From contig DATEDC010000025.1 in the NCBI GenBank assembly GCA_035286585.1, positions 1 to 21,953 of the forward strand: a stretch of 21,953 nucleotides of DNA, written 5' to 3'. The notes under the pieces were generated by a model that did not search any database, had not been told where the DNA came from, and saw only the letters and a program-made list of their open reading frames with translations. Origin of the DNA: DSOS01 sp035286585 (GTDB lineage Bacteria > Chloroflexota > Anaerolineae > Anaerolineales > UBA4823). Below, in pieces: positions 9,468 through 18,116 of the stretch. The position numbers were made by a program, and so were the translations under genes. Position 1 is the first letter of the stretch; the number at the start of each line of letters is the position of its first letter.

Positions 9468-10468
9468 CCGTTCGGATTGGCAGACTGCCAGCGCCAGGCA
9501 TCCGCACACATTTCTACAATCCCCCGCTCAGACGACCAGCCCAATTGCGCGTGAGCCAGGCTTGGGTCGGCATAAGTGATCGCTACGTCGCCCGGGCGGC
9601 GCTCCACAACGCGGTAGGGAATGGGTTTGCCGCAGAGGCGCTCGAACGCGGTCACCATCTCCAGCACGCTGAAGCCGCGCCCGGTGCCAAGGTTATAGGC
9701 ATTAACACCCGGATACTTCTTCAAAGCCTGGAGCGCCTTGATGTGGCCCGCCGCCAGGTCGACCACGTGGAGGTAGTCGCGCACCCCGGTGCCGTCTGGG
9801 GTGGGGTAATCGTCCCCGAACACCTTCAGCTCCGCCAGGCGCCCCACCGCCACCTGGGCAATGTAAGGCAGCAGGTTGTTCGGAATCCCGTCAGGGTCCT
9901 CGCCGATCCGCCCGCTTGGATGCGCGCCCACCGGGTTGAAGTAGCGCAGCAGGCATACATTCCAGGCAGGGTCAGCGGCATGCAGATCGCGCAGGATTTC
10001 CTCGATCATCAGCTTGGAGCGCCCATACGGGTTGGTGGCAGCGAGCGGAAAGTCCTCGGTGATCGGCACCTTGCGCGGCTCGCCGTAAACCGTGCAGGAT
10101 GAGCTAAAAACCAGATCCTTCACGCCATATTTTGCCATCAGCGCGCACAAAACCAGCGTGCCGGTGACGTTGTTGTGATAGTAGCGCAAAGGCTGGGCAA
10201 CCGACTCGCCCACCGCCTTGAGGCCGGCAAAATGGACAACCGCCTCCACGGCAGTGCCGGCAAAAACCGCCTCCAGGCCTTCCCGGTCGAGCAGGTCCAC
10301 CTGGTAGAATTCCAGATTCTTGCCAGTGATCTCCTGCACTCTAAGAAGCGATTCGAATTTGCTGTTGGAGAGGTTATCCACCACCACAACCTGGTAGCCT
10401 GCGTTGAGCAGCTCCACGCAGGTGTGGCTGCCGATGTACCCGGCCCCGCCGGTAACAAGTACACGCAT
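9458..10468 (-). CDS. galE: UDP-glucose 4-epimerase
   Basis: GalE interconverts UDP-glucose and UDP-galactose, or the GlcNAc/GalNAc forms, using tightly bound NAD+. The protein is 336 aa, close to E. coli GalE (338). The Rossmann motif GGAGYIG starts at residue 7. Catalytic SSSCTVYG carries Ser124, and the Tyr148-x3-Lys152 pair lies in NPYGRSK. LRYFNPVGAHPSGRIGEDP, GDDYPTPDGTGVRDYLHV and YNLGTGRGFSVLEM are diagnostic GalE blocks. AAGG-type Shine-Dalgarno precedes the ATG. It lies 13 nt after the rhomboid gene in one minus-strand run with gmk, and converges on the crotonase gene with a 10-bp overlap. Confidence 0.95.
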   Translation of the reverse strand: MRVLVTGGAGYIGSHTCVELLNAGYQVVVVDNLSNSKFESLLRVQEITGKNLEFYQVDLLDREGLEAVFAGTAVEAVVHFAGLKAVGESVAQPLRYYHNNVTGTLVLCALMAKYGVKDLVFSSSCTVYGEPRKVPITEDFPLAATNPYGRSKLMIEEILRDLHAADPAWNVCLLRYFNPVGAHPSGRIGEDPDGIPNNLLPYIAQVAVGRLAELKVFGDDYPTPDGTGVRDYLHVVDLAAGHIKALQALKKYPGVNAYNLGTGRGFSVLEMVTAFERLCGKPIPYRVVERRPGDVAITYADPSLAHAQLGWSSERGIVEMCADAWRWQSANPNGYE

Positions 10469-10481
10469 GATTCATTCCGCC

Positions 10482-11288
10482 TTAGAGAAAGATTTTTAAA
10501 GCTGCCAGCGCAGCGAACAGCAAGCCTACCGCCAGCCCGACTCGAATCACATCCCCGCTTTCCCGCCCATCGGTCAGGGTGACAAGCGGATAAACGCCGT
10601 CCAGGTGCAACAAAGGGCCGCCGAACCAGGAAAACAGGCTGCCACCGACGAGCCCCCCGATATGCCCCCAGTTATCAATGCCGGGAGAAAGGCCAATAAA
10701 CAGGTTTACCCCGGCGATGGTGATGATATTGACCAATGCCCGCCGGGCGTTCTGGCCAAACAATTCGCGATTCTGGTACAGAAAAGCCCCTTGAGCGCCC
10801 AGCAACCCGAAGATCGCCGTGGATGAGCCCAGGGAAGGCGCGGCGGTGAATAGAAACGAAATCACGTTTCCGCTGAACCCGCTCAGCAGGTACAGCGCCA
10901 GGAAGCGGGCGGAACCAAAGTGGCGCTCCAGCCCGGGGCCGAAAATATACAAAGCATACATATTGAAAGCGACGTGCAGGATGGTGCGTGTGGAGTGCAA
11001 AAACATCGGGGTGAGCAAACGCCAGAGCTCTCCCTGGACGATCAGCCCATTGTCTTTCACTCCCAGCTCAGCCGGATAATCCACGCCGGTGAGGAAGTTG
11101 CTTGCCATCTGCAGGAAAAAAACGAACAGCGTCACCCCCAGCAAGGTATAGGTGACCCTCGGCGCGCCGCCCGCAGACCTGACCACCACCGGCGGCTGGC
11201 GTCCTGGCTCCCCTGGCTGGGGCTGCCGCTCTGCGCCGTAAGCGCGGTAATCAGAGGGCTCAGAAGAAGCTGGAGTTTTTTGATTCAC
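10482..11288 (-). CDS. Rhomboid family intramembrane serine protease
   Basis: A membrane protease that cleaves transmembrane substrates. The 268-aa protein has a Pro/Arg-rich cytosolic N-terminus (1-45) and about six to seven hydrophobic segments. The L1 motif is WRLLTPMFLH (about 89-98). The conserved Asn109 is in HVAFNMYALY. The catalytic Ser156 is in GSSTAIFG and its partner His209 in HIGGLVGG, so the Ser-His dyad is complete. The usual GASGAIFG is altered to GSSTAIFG, with Thr in place of the Gly after the serine. The start is a GTG whose first four bases (GTGA) overlap the gmk stop, a classic coupled junction. Substrates are not predictable. Confidence 0.92.
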   Translation of the reverse strand: MNQKTPASSEPSDYRAYGAERQPQPGEPGRQPPVVVRSAGGAPRVTYTLLGVTLFVFFLQMASNFLTGVDYPAELGVKDNGLIVQGELWRLLTPMFLHSTRTILHVAFNMYALYIFGPGLERHFGSARFLALYLLSGFSGNVISFLFTAAPSLGSSTAIFGLLGAQGAFLYQNRELFGQNARRALVNIITIAGVNLFIGLSPGIDNWGHIGGLVGGSLFSWFGGPLLHLDGVYPLVTLTDGRESGDVIRVGLAVGLLFAALAALKIFL

Positions 11289-11908
11289 AAATCGACCTTT
11301 CGCGGGTTGATCCTGTGGTGCTCTGCCTGGATGATCGCCAGGATGGTATCCACGGTCTCGTCCAACTGGTAATCGGGGTTCACCACCACGTAATCGAACT
11401 CGTTAATGCGCTTGAGCTCCTGGCGAGCCGTAGCGATGCGCAGCTTTAACCCTTCCGGGGTTTCCGTCTTGCGCTCACGCAGGCGGCTCACCAGCTCGTC
11501 TTCGTCCTGGGTGGTCAGGAAAATCAGCAGCGCATCCGGCGAGAGCTCCCGGATCGAAGCGGCCCCCTGCACATCAATACGCATGACCACGTCCTTTCCG
11601 CTTCGCAGGGCCTGCCTGACCTGCTCTTTGGGTATGCCCTTGTAATCGTTGTAGACGATGGCATATTCGAGCAGCTCGCCTTGCTCGATCATCTCGGCAA
11701 ATTCATCCTTGGAGAGGAAAAAGTAATTTACGCCGTGGGTTTCATCCGGGCGCGGCAGGCGCGTCGTGGCGGTGACCACGAAATGAAAGGGCAGCTCGCG
11801 TTCTTTCATCCGCTGGATCACGGTATCTTTACCTACCCCGGATGGTCCGGAGATCACGATCAGCAGCGGTGCAGAACAAGGGGGGTGGTGAGAAGTTGGA
11901 TCGGTCAT
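11285..11908 (-). CDS. gmk: Guanylate kinase
   Basis: Gmk phosphorylates GMP to GDP with ATP in purine nucleotide supply. The P-loop GPSGVGKDT lies at about 21-29. VVTATTRLPRPDETHGVNYFFLS is the GMP-binding segment with its Arg and Tyr residues, and MRIDVQGAASI is the conserved core block. The lid has SRLRERKTE, followed by FDYVVVNPD. From the ATG used, the protein is 207 aa, normal for the family. The frame permits a GTG at 11938 (ten more residues); neither start has a clear Shine-Dalgarno. Possible -10 (TATAAT) lies at 11967-11972 on this strand. It heads the gmk-rhomboid-galE run. Confidence 0.93.
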   Translation of the reverse strand: MTDPTSHHPPCSAPLLIVISGPSGVGKDTVIQRMKERELPFHFVVTATTRLPRPDETHGVNYFFLSKDEFAEMIEQGELLEYAIVYNDYKGIPKEQVRQALRSGKDVVMRIDVQGAASIRELSPDALLIFLTTQDEDELVSRLRERKTETPEGLKLRIATARQELKRINEFDYVVVNPDYQLDETVDTILAIIQAEHHRINPRKVDL

Positions 11909-11950
11909 AAAGTGTTTATCGGACTTAGCGATTTTCACCAGGGTTCAGGT

Positions 11951-11972
11951 TGCGACAGTCGCACCGATTATA
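11951..11972 (-). promoter_or_regulatory. gmk -10 box with adjacent 13-bp palindrome
   Basis: A perfect TATAAT reads on the minus strand at 11967-11972. Directly downstream in the direction of gmk lies TGCGAC-A-GTCGCA (11951-11963), an exact palindrome with 6-bp arms. It would overlap the expected transcription start and may be an operator. No clear -35 is seen. Confidence 0.4.
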
Positions 11973-12001
11973 CGGCAGTTCTGCACCGACCAGGATGATT
12001 T

Positions 12002-12055
12002 TTGGAAAACCGGTGCATGCGATTATAATTTTAATGATCTTACTTGTGTGGAGGT
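12002..12055 (+). promoter_or_regulatory. Promoter and ribosome binding site of the FmdB-type gene
   Basis: TTGGAA (12002-12007), a 16-bp spacer and TATAAT (12024-12029) form a credible sigma-70-type promoter. GGAGGT (12050-12055) precedes the ATG at 12062 by 6 nt, which fixes that start over the in-frame ATG at 12044. Confidence 0.65.
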
Positions 12056-12061
12056 AAAAAC

Positions 12062-12445
12062 ATGCCATCTTACCCATATCGTTGCTTAAACTGCCGAAAA
12101 CGCTTTGAGGTCTTCATGTCTTACAGCGAGTACGGGACGCAGCCGGTGCACTGTCCGCACTGCAAGAGCGACCAGGTTCAGCGCCGCATCGTGCGCATCC
12201 GTGTTGCCCGTTCGGAAGAAAGCCAGCTAGAATCGCTGGCTGATCCCTCCAACCTGGAAGGCCTGGAAGATGACCCCAAAGCGCTCGGGCGCATGATGCG
12301 CCGGATGAGTCGCGAAATGGGAGAGGACATGGGACCCGAGTTCGACGAAGTCATCGACCGCCTGGAGAAGGGACAGTCCCCCGAAGAAATTGAAGAAGAC
12401 CTGCCAGACCTGGGGGGCGATGTCGGAGGCGATGACGACTTCTAG
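12062..12445 (+). CDS. FmdB-type zinc ribbon protein
   Basis: A 127-aa protein with an N-terminal zinc ribbon: MPSYPYRCLNC begins the FmdB/CxxC_CXXC_SSSS signature, with Cys8, Cys11, Cys31 and Cys34 as two CxxC knuckles. The rest is charged: ALGRMMRRMSREMGEDMGPEF resembles the C-terminal part of many FmdB-like proteins, and the end is acidic (EEIEEDLPDLGG and DDDF). FmdB was first noted as a putative regulator beside formamidase/amidase genes, but the family is widespread and its role is not established. It stands alone, divergent from gmk and convergent with tmk 31 nt away. Confidence 0.88.
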   Translation: MPSYPYRCLNCRKRFEVFMSYSEYGTQPVHCPHCKSDQVQRRIVRIRVARSEESQLESLADPSNLEGLEDDPKALGRMMRRMSREMGEDMGPEFDEVIDRLEKGQSPEEIEEDLPDLGGDVGGDDDF

Positions 12446-12476
12446 CCTCTAAACCTGGCCGATGCGGCTCTCCCGC

Positions 12477-13097
12477 TCAAATTGCGCCTTTCAGGCGCCC
12501 GGCGATCGCCTGGCAGACAGCCTCCTGCACCTGGTCGGGGGGCTTATCTGCATCGATGATCACCCAACGCTGGGGCTCTTCGCTGGCAAGCTGGTGATAT
12601 CCCTGACGCACGCGCTGGTAAAAAGCCAGATCGTAGGCATCCAGGCGATTCCATTCGCCTCCGCTCGCCCTGCGCTGCAAGCCCAATTCCACCTCCAGGT
12701 CAAATAACAGGGTTAAATCCGGCTTCAAAGAGTTGGTGGCAAAAGAGACCAATGCGCGGATCGGCTCCAGATCGAACTGGTAGCCGAACCCCTGGTAAGC
12801 CAGGGTCGAGTCGGCGTAACGATCGCACAAAACCACGCCGCCTTTTCTCAGGTGCGGGGCGATAACGTCTTCCACCAGTTGGGCGCGCGAGGCCTGAAAC
12901 AGCAGGATCTCCGTCCGCGGGTGCATCTGGGTGTTCTCCAGGCTGAACAGCACCTTGCGGATCTGCTCCCCGATGAACGTCCCCCCGGGCTCCCGAATGG
13001 TCAAAACATCGCAGCCCAGCCGGTGGAGGTAATCTGCGGCAGGCTGTATCTGGGAGGTCTTGCCGCTCCCTTCGGTGCCTTCAAAGGTGATGAACAT
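12477..13097 (-). CDS. tmk: Thymidylate kinase
   Basis: Tmk phosphorylates dTMP to dTDP, an essential step of dTTP supply. The 206-aa protein starts MFITFEGTEGSGKTSQ with the P-loop at about 7-14. REPGGT lies at 35-40 and CDRYADSTLAYQG at about 91-103 contains the DR(Y/F) motif. The lid has GGEWNRLDAYDLAFYQRVRQGY. All sites look intact. It is the last gene of the long minus-strand run from pdxS, 48 nt after the AAA+R3H gene, without a clear Shine-Dalgarno. In many bacteria tmk adjoins holB; here it does not. Confidence 0.95.
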   Translation of the reverse strand: MFITFEGTEGSGKTSQIQPAADYLHRLGCDVLTIREPGGTFIGEQIRKVLFSLENTQMHPRTEILLFQASRAQLVEDVIAPHLRKGGVVLCDRYADSTLAYQGFGYQFDLEPIRALVSFATNSLKPDLTLLFDLEVELGLQRRASGGEWNRLDAYDLAFYQRVRQGYHQLASEEPQRWVIIDADKPPDQVQEAVCQAIAGRLKGAI

Positions 13098-13145
13098 AAC
13101 AGATCTACAGGCGCCTGGTTCGGGGGAGGCGCTGTTGGCGGGAAA

Positions 13146-14761
<1,616 letters not shown>

Positions 14762-14762
<1 letters not shown>

Positions 14763-15736
14763 CAAAGGTAATGTTTCTCCGCTTGCGGATTGGCAGTTTT
14801 TGCAGCCTCCGACTGGCTGACCCTGCTGATCGGAGCTGTAATTTCCGGCTGCCCACCCTCAATCGCAGGCAGGGCAAAGGTGCGCACCGCTTTTTGGGGT
14901 ATCGCCAGGTGCCTGACCATTATGGCCTGGCGAGGGCTGGATTCCGCCCCCATGCGCTCAATCGCTGGTTCCAGCCAGGATTGATACGAACGCACACACA
15001 CGTAGATCGGTTGCGATAAGCGGCGCGGCAGGTTCGGCAGTCGCCTCATCAAATCCTCTACCACGCCCTCCGCATCCGGATGGATGAACGGCTGGGCCCA
15101 GATGCCGCGATGCCCGTACTTGAGCTCAAGGTAAGCCAGCAAATCGCCCCCCTGGCGGTAGACCAGGCCGCGCAGCCGCTCTGCCGGGAACGGCTCCACC
15201 TGCTGTACCAGGCCGGGGATCAGGTTGTTGTACAGAGAGCGCACCGCGATCAGGTCTCGCTCTGTGGCCGCCTGCCAGGACATCGGCTTTTCCTCGTTGA
15301 CCGGTCCGTCATTCAGACGCCAGATGCGCTGGCGAGCGTAGATGGCAAAGCCCGCCTGGCGGAGCATTTCAAAAGCCAGCGAACCCTCATCCACATCAGC
15401 CAGCAGACGGAACGCGCCTCTTTCAACCGCCTGGCTGGACAAATGCTCCAAAAGGACATGCAGATTCTCGCTCTCCAATGCCTCGCTGGGGGCCAGGAAG
15501 GTCAACTGGGCGCATTGTGCGCCGGTAGGCTGGATGATCTGTCCAAAGAGCTGCGCCTGTTTATTGAAACTGATCGACGTAAAGATGCCCACACCTGGCG
15601 CGAAGCTAGACAGCAGCGCACCCGGGATCAGCATCGGGCCGCGCGTCAAAACCAGGGCGCTGTGCAGATATACACCCCGATCGCGAACCCGGTGCAGCGC
15701 TGGCAGGTCACGCCAGTCGAAAGGTCGTACCTTCAT
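14762..15736 (-). CDS. GNAT-fold N-acetyltransferase-like protein, probably two tandem domains
   Basis: A 324-aa soluble protein that starts MKVRPFDWRDLPALHRVRDRG, a typical GNAT first strand and helix. LLEHLSSQAVERGAFRLLADVDEGSLAFEMLRQAGFAIYARQRIWRL (about 95-141) matches the second half of a GNAT domain, ending in the usual GF-x(3)-R-x-W element. The remaining part (about 155-290) begins again with a GNAT-like WQAATERDLIAVRSLYNNL and may be a degenerate second copy. The acetyl-CoA P-loop (R/Q-x2-G-x-G/A) is not well conserved, so catalysis is uncertain. It lies between pdxT and the AAA+R3H gene, and its TGA shares a base with the next ATG. Confidence 0.68.
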
Positions 15737-15791
15737 AGGTTAGTGATCTTCCGCCTTAACCCAATAGCCATTCTCGCGCCGCCGCAGCCAC

Positions 15792-16379
15792 TCAAGATTC
15801 CACAGCAGCCAGGCGCAGGAAATAGCGATGAAAGCGATCATCTCCGGTCAACTCAGGATGGAAGGCGGTCGCCAGCAAGCGACCTTGTTGAGCGGCCACG
15901 ATCCGGCCTTCTCCCAACTGGGCCAACACCTGGGCGTCTTCAGCGACCGAGACAATCAGCGGCGCCCGGATGAACACGGCACGGAACATTCCCGATCCGG
16001 GCTCAACCTCCTCGAGCGCGGGTACGTCCAGGTCGGCCTCAAAGCTGGCAATTTGCCTTCCGAAGGCATTGCGCTCGACGAGGATATCCATCAACTGCAG
16101 CAGCGGCTGTTGCCGGTGAGCGTCCTTCGATAAAAAGATCGCGCCCGCACAGGTGCCCCAAATAGCCCTTTCAGCGCCGAATCTGCGCAGCGGCTCCATC
16201 AAGGCGTAATCCGTCGCCAGTTTGCCGATGGTCGTCGATTCGCCGCCCGGGATAATCAACCCGGCTAAACTTTCCAGATGCTCAGGGAGGCGCACCTCCA
16301 CCGCCTCAACGCCGAGGCGGAGCAACATGGCGATGTGCTCCTGGAAGTCTCCCTGAAGCGCAAGAACGCCGATCTTCAT
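15792..16379 (-). CDS. pdxT: Pyridoxal 5'-phosphate synthase glutaminase subunit
   Basis: PdxT hydrolyses glutamine and channels ammonia to PdxS in the DXP-independent vitamin B6 pathway. A class-I glutamine amidotransferase of 195 aa starting MKIGVLALQGDFQEH, the family hallmark. PGGESTT lies at 44-50, the nucleophile Cys77 in GTCAG, and His174 and Glu176 in AFHPELTGD complete the triad. The open frame extends upstream to 16457, but those residues are non-homologous, so the ATG at 16379, next to a GGTGGTGG, is used. It starts 78 nt after the pdxS stop and is surely cotranscribed. Confidence 0.95.
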   Translation of the reverse strand: MKIGVLALQGDFQEHIAMLLRLGVEAVEVRLPEHLESLAGLIIPGGESTTIGKLATDYALMEPLRRFGAERAIWGTCAGAIFLSKDAHRQQPLLQLMDILVERNAFGRQIASFEADLDVPALEEVEPGSGMFRAVFIRAPLIVSVAEDAQVLAQLGEGRIVAAQQGRLLATAFHPELTGDDRFHRYFLRLAAVES

Positions 16380-16457
16380 CCACCACCACACAAAGACCGG
16401 GGGGCCCGTACCTTCCTGACAGATATCCCCGGAACAGTCTCCTGTCCTCGCCAGCAA

Positions 16458-17345
16458 CTACCAACCGCGATCCGCAATAAGCTCGGTCTCCGGTATGCTG
16501 GAAACCTGGCGCCCGACCATGGGCGCGCCCAGGTTCCGGCTGACCTCCGCCAGGATATAGGGGTCCCGGTAGTGGGTCACCGCTTTGACAATTGCGGCGC
16601 CGCGCCTGGCCGGGTCGCCGGATTTGAATATCCCTGAGCCCACAAAGACGCCATCCACGCCGAGCTGCATCATCATGGCAGCGTCGGCTGGCGTGGCGAC
16701 CCCACCGGCGGCGAAGTTCACCACCGGTAAACGCCCCAGGGCGCGCGTTTCTAACACCAAATCGTACGGCGCGCCGATGCTTTTGGCAAAGGACATGACT
16801 TCCTCTTCGGGCATATTATGCAGCCGGCGGATATCGCCCAAAACGGAGCGGGCATGGCGGACAGCTTCGACCACATCGCCCGTCCCGGCTTCGCCCTTGG
16901 TGCGGATCATGGCCGCGCCTTCCCCAATGCGGCGCATGGCCTCTCCCAGATTGCGGCAGCCACATACAAACGGCACTTTGAAAACATGCTTATTAATGTG
17001 ATGCTCTTCATCGGCGGGGGTCAGAACTTCCGATTCATCGATGTAGTCGACCCCAATGGCTTCCAGGATTTGCGCTTCAACAAAGTGCCCAATACGGCAT
17101 TTGGCCATAACCGGGATGGAAACCGCATCCATGATCTGCAAGATCAGCTCGGGATCGCTCATCCGGGCGACGCCTCCATGGGCGCGGATGTCGGCAGGCA
17201 CTCTCTCGAGCGCCATGACTGCCACGGCCCCTGCGTCCTCGGCGATTTTGGCGTGCTCCGGGGTGACCACATCCATGATCACGCCGCCCTTGAGCATCTG
17301 CGCCAGGCCTTTCTTGACCGCAAAAGTAGCAATCTGTTGTTCCAT
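16458..17345 (-). CDS. pdxS: Pyridoxal 5'-phosphate synthase lyase subunit
   Basis: PdxS condenses ribose 5-phosphate, glyceraldehyde 3-phosphate and ammonia from PdxT into PLP, as a dodecamer. 295 aa, usual length. Diagnostic blocks are KKGLAQMLKGGVIMDVV with Asp25, ALERVPADIRAHGGVARMSDP, SIPVMAKCRIGHFVEAQ with the Schiff-base Lys82, IDESEVLTPADEEHHINK and MIRTKGEAGTGD with the second catalytic Lys150. The ATG at 17345 is fixed by AGGAGGTTT (17351-17359); an earlier in-frame codon (17366) lies inside the palindrome of the leader and is rejected. It is the head of the pdxS-pdxT-GNAT-AAA/R3H-tmk run. Confidence 0.97.
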   Translation of the reverse strand: MEQQIATFAVKKGLAQMLKGGVIMDVVTPEHAKIAEDAGAVAVMALERVPADIRAHGGVARMSDPELILQIMDAVSIPVMAKCRIGHFVEAQILEAIGVDYIDESEVLTPADEEHHINKHVFKVPFVCGCRNLGEAMRRIGEGAAMIRTKGEAGTGDVVEAVRHARSVLGDIRRLHNMPEEEVMSFAKSIGAPYDLVLETRALGRLPVVNFAAGGVATPADAAMMMQLGVDGVFVGSGIFKSGDPARRGAAIVKAVTHYRDPYILAEVSRNLGAPMVGRQVSSIPETELIADRGW

Positions 17346-17359
17346 AAAACAAACCTCCT

Positions 17360-17375
17360 GAGTCAAATTTGACTC
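17360..17375. promoter_or_regulatory. Perfect 16-bp palindrome in the pdxS leader (candidate operator)
   Basis: GAGTCAAATTTGACTC is an exact palindrome 15 nt upstream of the pdxS ATG, directly before the Shine-Dalgarno AGGAGGT and just downstream of the predicted start of transcription (about 17381). As DNA it suits a dimeric repressor; as RNA it could form a small hairpin next to the ribosome site. A regulator gene lies divergently 308 bp away. Confidence 0.6.
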
Positions 17376-17387
17376 GGTTTTTTCATC

Positions 17388-17416
17388 ATTCTACCACGCT
17401 GATGGGTGCATGACAA
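17388..17416 (-). promoter_or_regulatory. pdxS promoter (TTGTCA-N17-TAGAAT)
   Basis: On the minus strand TTGTCA (17411-17416) and TAGAAT (17388-17393) are separated by exactly 17 bp. Both match the sigma-70 consensus in five of six bases. The implied start near 17381 gives a leader of about 35 nt. Confidence 0.68.
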
Positions 17417-17482
17417 TCCGCTCGCTCTATTTAAAACTCGCCTGGGCGTAAACGGAAGGGAGCACTCGAATGGTGTAAGTAA

Positions 17483-17541
17483 ACCTCCCGCAGGTTGTCC
17501 GGATTGGCCCGATGTGTGCTCAAACTCAACCTGCGGGAGGT
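17483..17541. repeat. 15-bp perfect inverted repeat with 29-nt loop in the pdxS-GntR intergenic gap
   Basis: ACCTCCCGCAGGTTG (17483-17497) and CAACCTGCGGGAGGT (17527-17541) are exact reverse complements around 29 nt. Each arm is itself partly symmetric (ACCT-5 nt-AGGT), so the element could form either one long stem or two small hairpins. No T run follows on plus; on minus only a short GTTTACTT follows, so it is a poor simple terminator. It may be a dispersed palindromic repeat or an upstream regulatory site. Between it and pdxS (17417-17482) nothing else was recognised. Confidence 0.7.
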
Positions 17542-17580
17542 CCTTATCGAACAACTTTTCAGCACCCGCTAACGGAAAAA

Positions 17581-17613
17581 CCCTCTTGACAAGAGGGGAA
17601 ATTTGTATACAAT
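17581..17613 (+). promoter_or_regulatory. GntR-gene promoter with the -35 inside a 17-bp palindrome
   Basis: CCCTCTTG-A-CAAGAGGG (17581-17597) is a perfect palindrome with 8-bp arms and contains a consensus TTGACA (17586-17591). After a 16-bp spacer lies TACAAT (17608-17613), five of six to the -10 consensus and also the first unit of the 8-bp array. Binding of a dimer on the palindrome would cover the -35. Confidence 0.68.
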
Positions 17614-17655
17614 TATACAAAGATACAATAATACAATGAGACAATTATACAATCC
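17608..17655. repeat. Six tandem 8-bp units (TACAATNA) covering the GntR promoter and leader
   Basis: Units start at 17608, 17616, 17624, 17632, 17640 and 17648, exactly 8 bp apart: tacaatta, tacaaaga, tacaataa, tacaatga, gacaatta, tacaatcc. They overlap the -10 region and run into the leader, ending 27 nt before the ATG. ACAATTATACAA occurs twice (17609 and 17641), and TTGTATA-CAAT-TATACAA (17603-17620) is an inverted repeat at the upstream end. The position suggests an operator array for the adjacent GntR protein. Confidence 0.8.
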
Positions 17656-17682
17656 GGAGAGACAAAGCATAAACGCCAGCCA

Positions 17683-18102
17683 ATGAATTTTCAGCTTGAT
17701 TTTCGCTCGGGAGAGCCCATCTACATCCAGATTATGGAGCAAATCCGCCAGATGGTGGCTTCAGACAAGCTACGCCAGGGAGACCAGCTCCCCACCGTGC
17801 GCCAGCTGGCCGCGGAACTGAGAGTGAACTTTAACACTGTGGCGCGCGCCTATCGCCTGCTGGATGAGGCAGGGCTGATCTCGACTCAACAAGGGCGCGG
17901 CACTTACATCCTGGAGAAACCCAGCCAGGGGACCATCCAGCGCCTTCGCCAGCAAGGGCTGGAAGGCCTGACCCGCCGCTACCTGGCTGAGGCCGCCCAC
18001 CTGGGCTATTCGCCGCAAGAAGTCGCCGAGCTGATCGTCCGCTATATTCGCCTCTGGCAAGAGCAAGGCAGCCAATCTTTCCAGGAGGAAAAAGACAATT
18101 AG
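17683..18102 (+). CDS. GntR-family transcriptional regulator, YtrA subfamily
   Basis: A 139-aa DNA-binding regulator. The N-terminal winged helix-turn-helix is clear: PIYIQIMEQIRQMVASDKL, GDQLPTVRQLAAELRVNFNTVARAYRLLDEAGLISTQQGRGTYI (about residues 13-76). A short helical tail of about 60 residues follows, as in YtrA-type proteins, which lack a large effector domain. It is not a MocR/PdxR type, since there is no aminotransferase domain. The ATG is the only usable start; GGAGAG lies 22 nt upstream, unusually far. It is first in a plus-strand run with the SPFH, DUF4177-like and ArsN2 genes, as YtrA-type regulators often lead operons of membrane functions, and it probably controls its own promoter. 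Confidence 0.92.
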   Translation: MNFQLDFRSGEPIYIQIMEQIRQMVASDKLRQGDQLPTVRQLAAELRVNFNTVARAYRLLDEAGLISTQQGRGTYILEKPSQGTIQRLRQQGLEGLTRRYLAEAAHLGYSPQEVAELIVRYIRLWQEQGSQSFQEEKDN

Positions 18103-18116
18103 ACAGGGAGCAAACC

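Noticed and set aside
9764..9771. CCACGTGG core as a second parS
   Set aside because: The flanks do not continue the TGTT / AACA arms and it lies inside galE.
9035..10102. 355-codon open frame on plus crossing the crotonase and galE genes
   Set aside because: It spans two well-supported genes and shows no domain of its own.
12446..12476. Terminator between the convergent FmdB-type and tmk genes
   Set aside because: No stem with a T run could be found in the 31-bp gap.
17483..17541. Rho-independent terminator
   Set aside because: A 29-nt loop and no T run on plus; only a weak T-rich stretch on minus.
17363..17644. 93-codon minus-strand frame across the pdxS-GntR gap
   Set aside because: It runs through the palindromes, the inverted repeat and the promoter; no ribosome site and no family.
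17608..17655. CRISPR-like array
   Set aside because: Units are 8 bp, directly adjacent, without spacers; no cas genes nearby.
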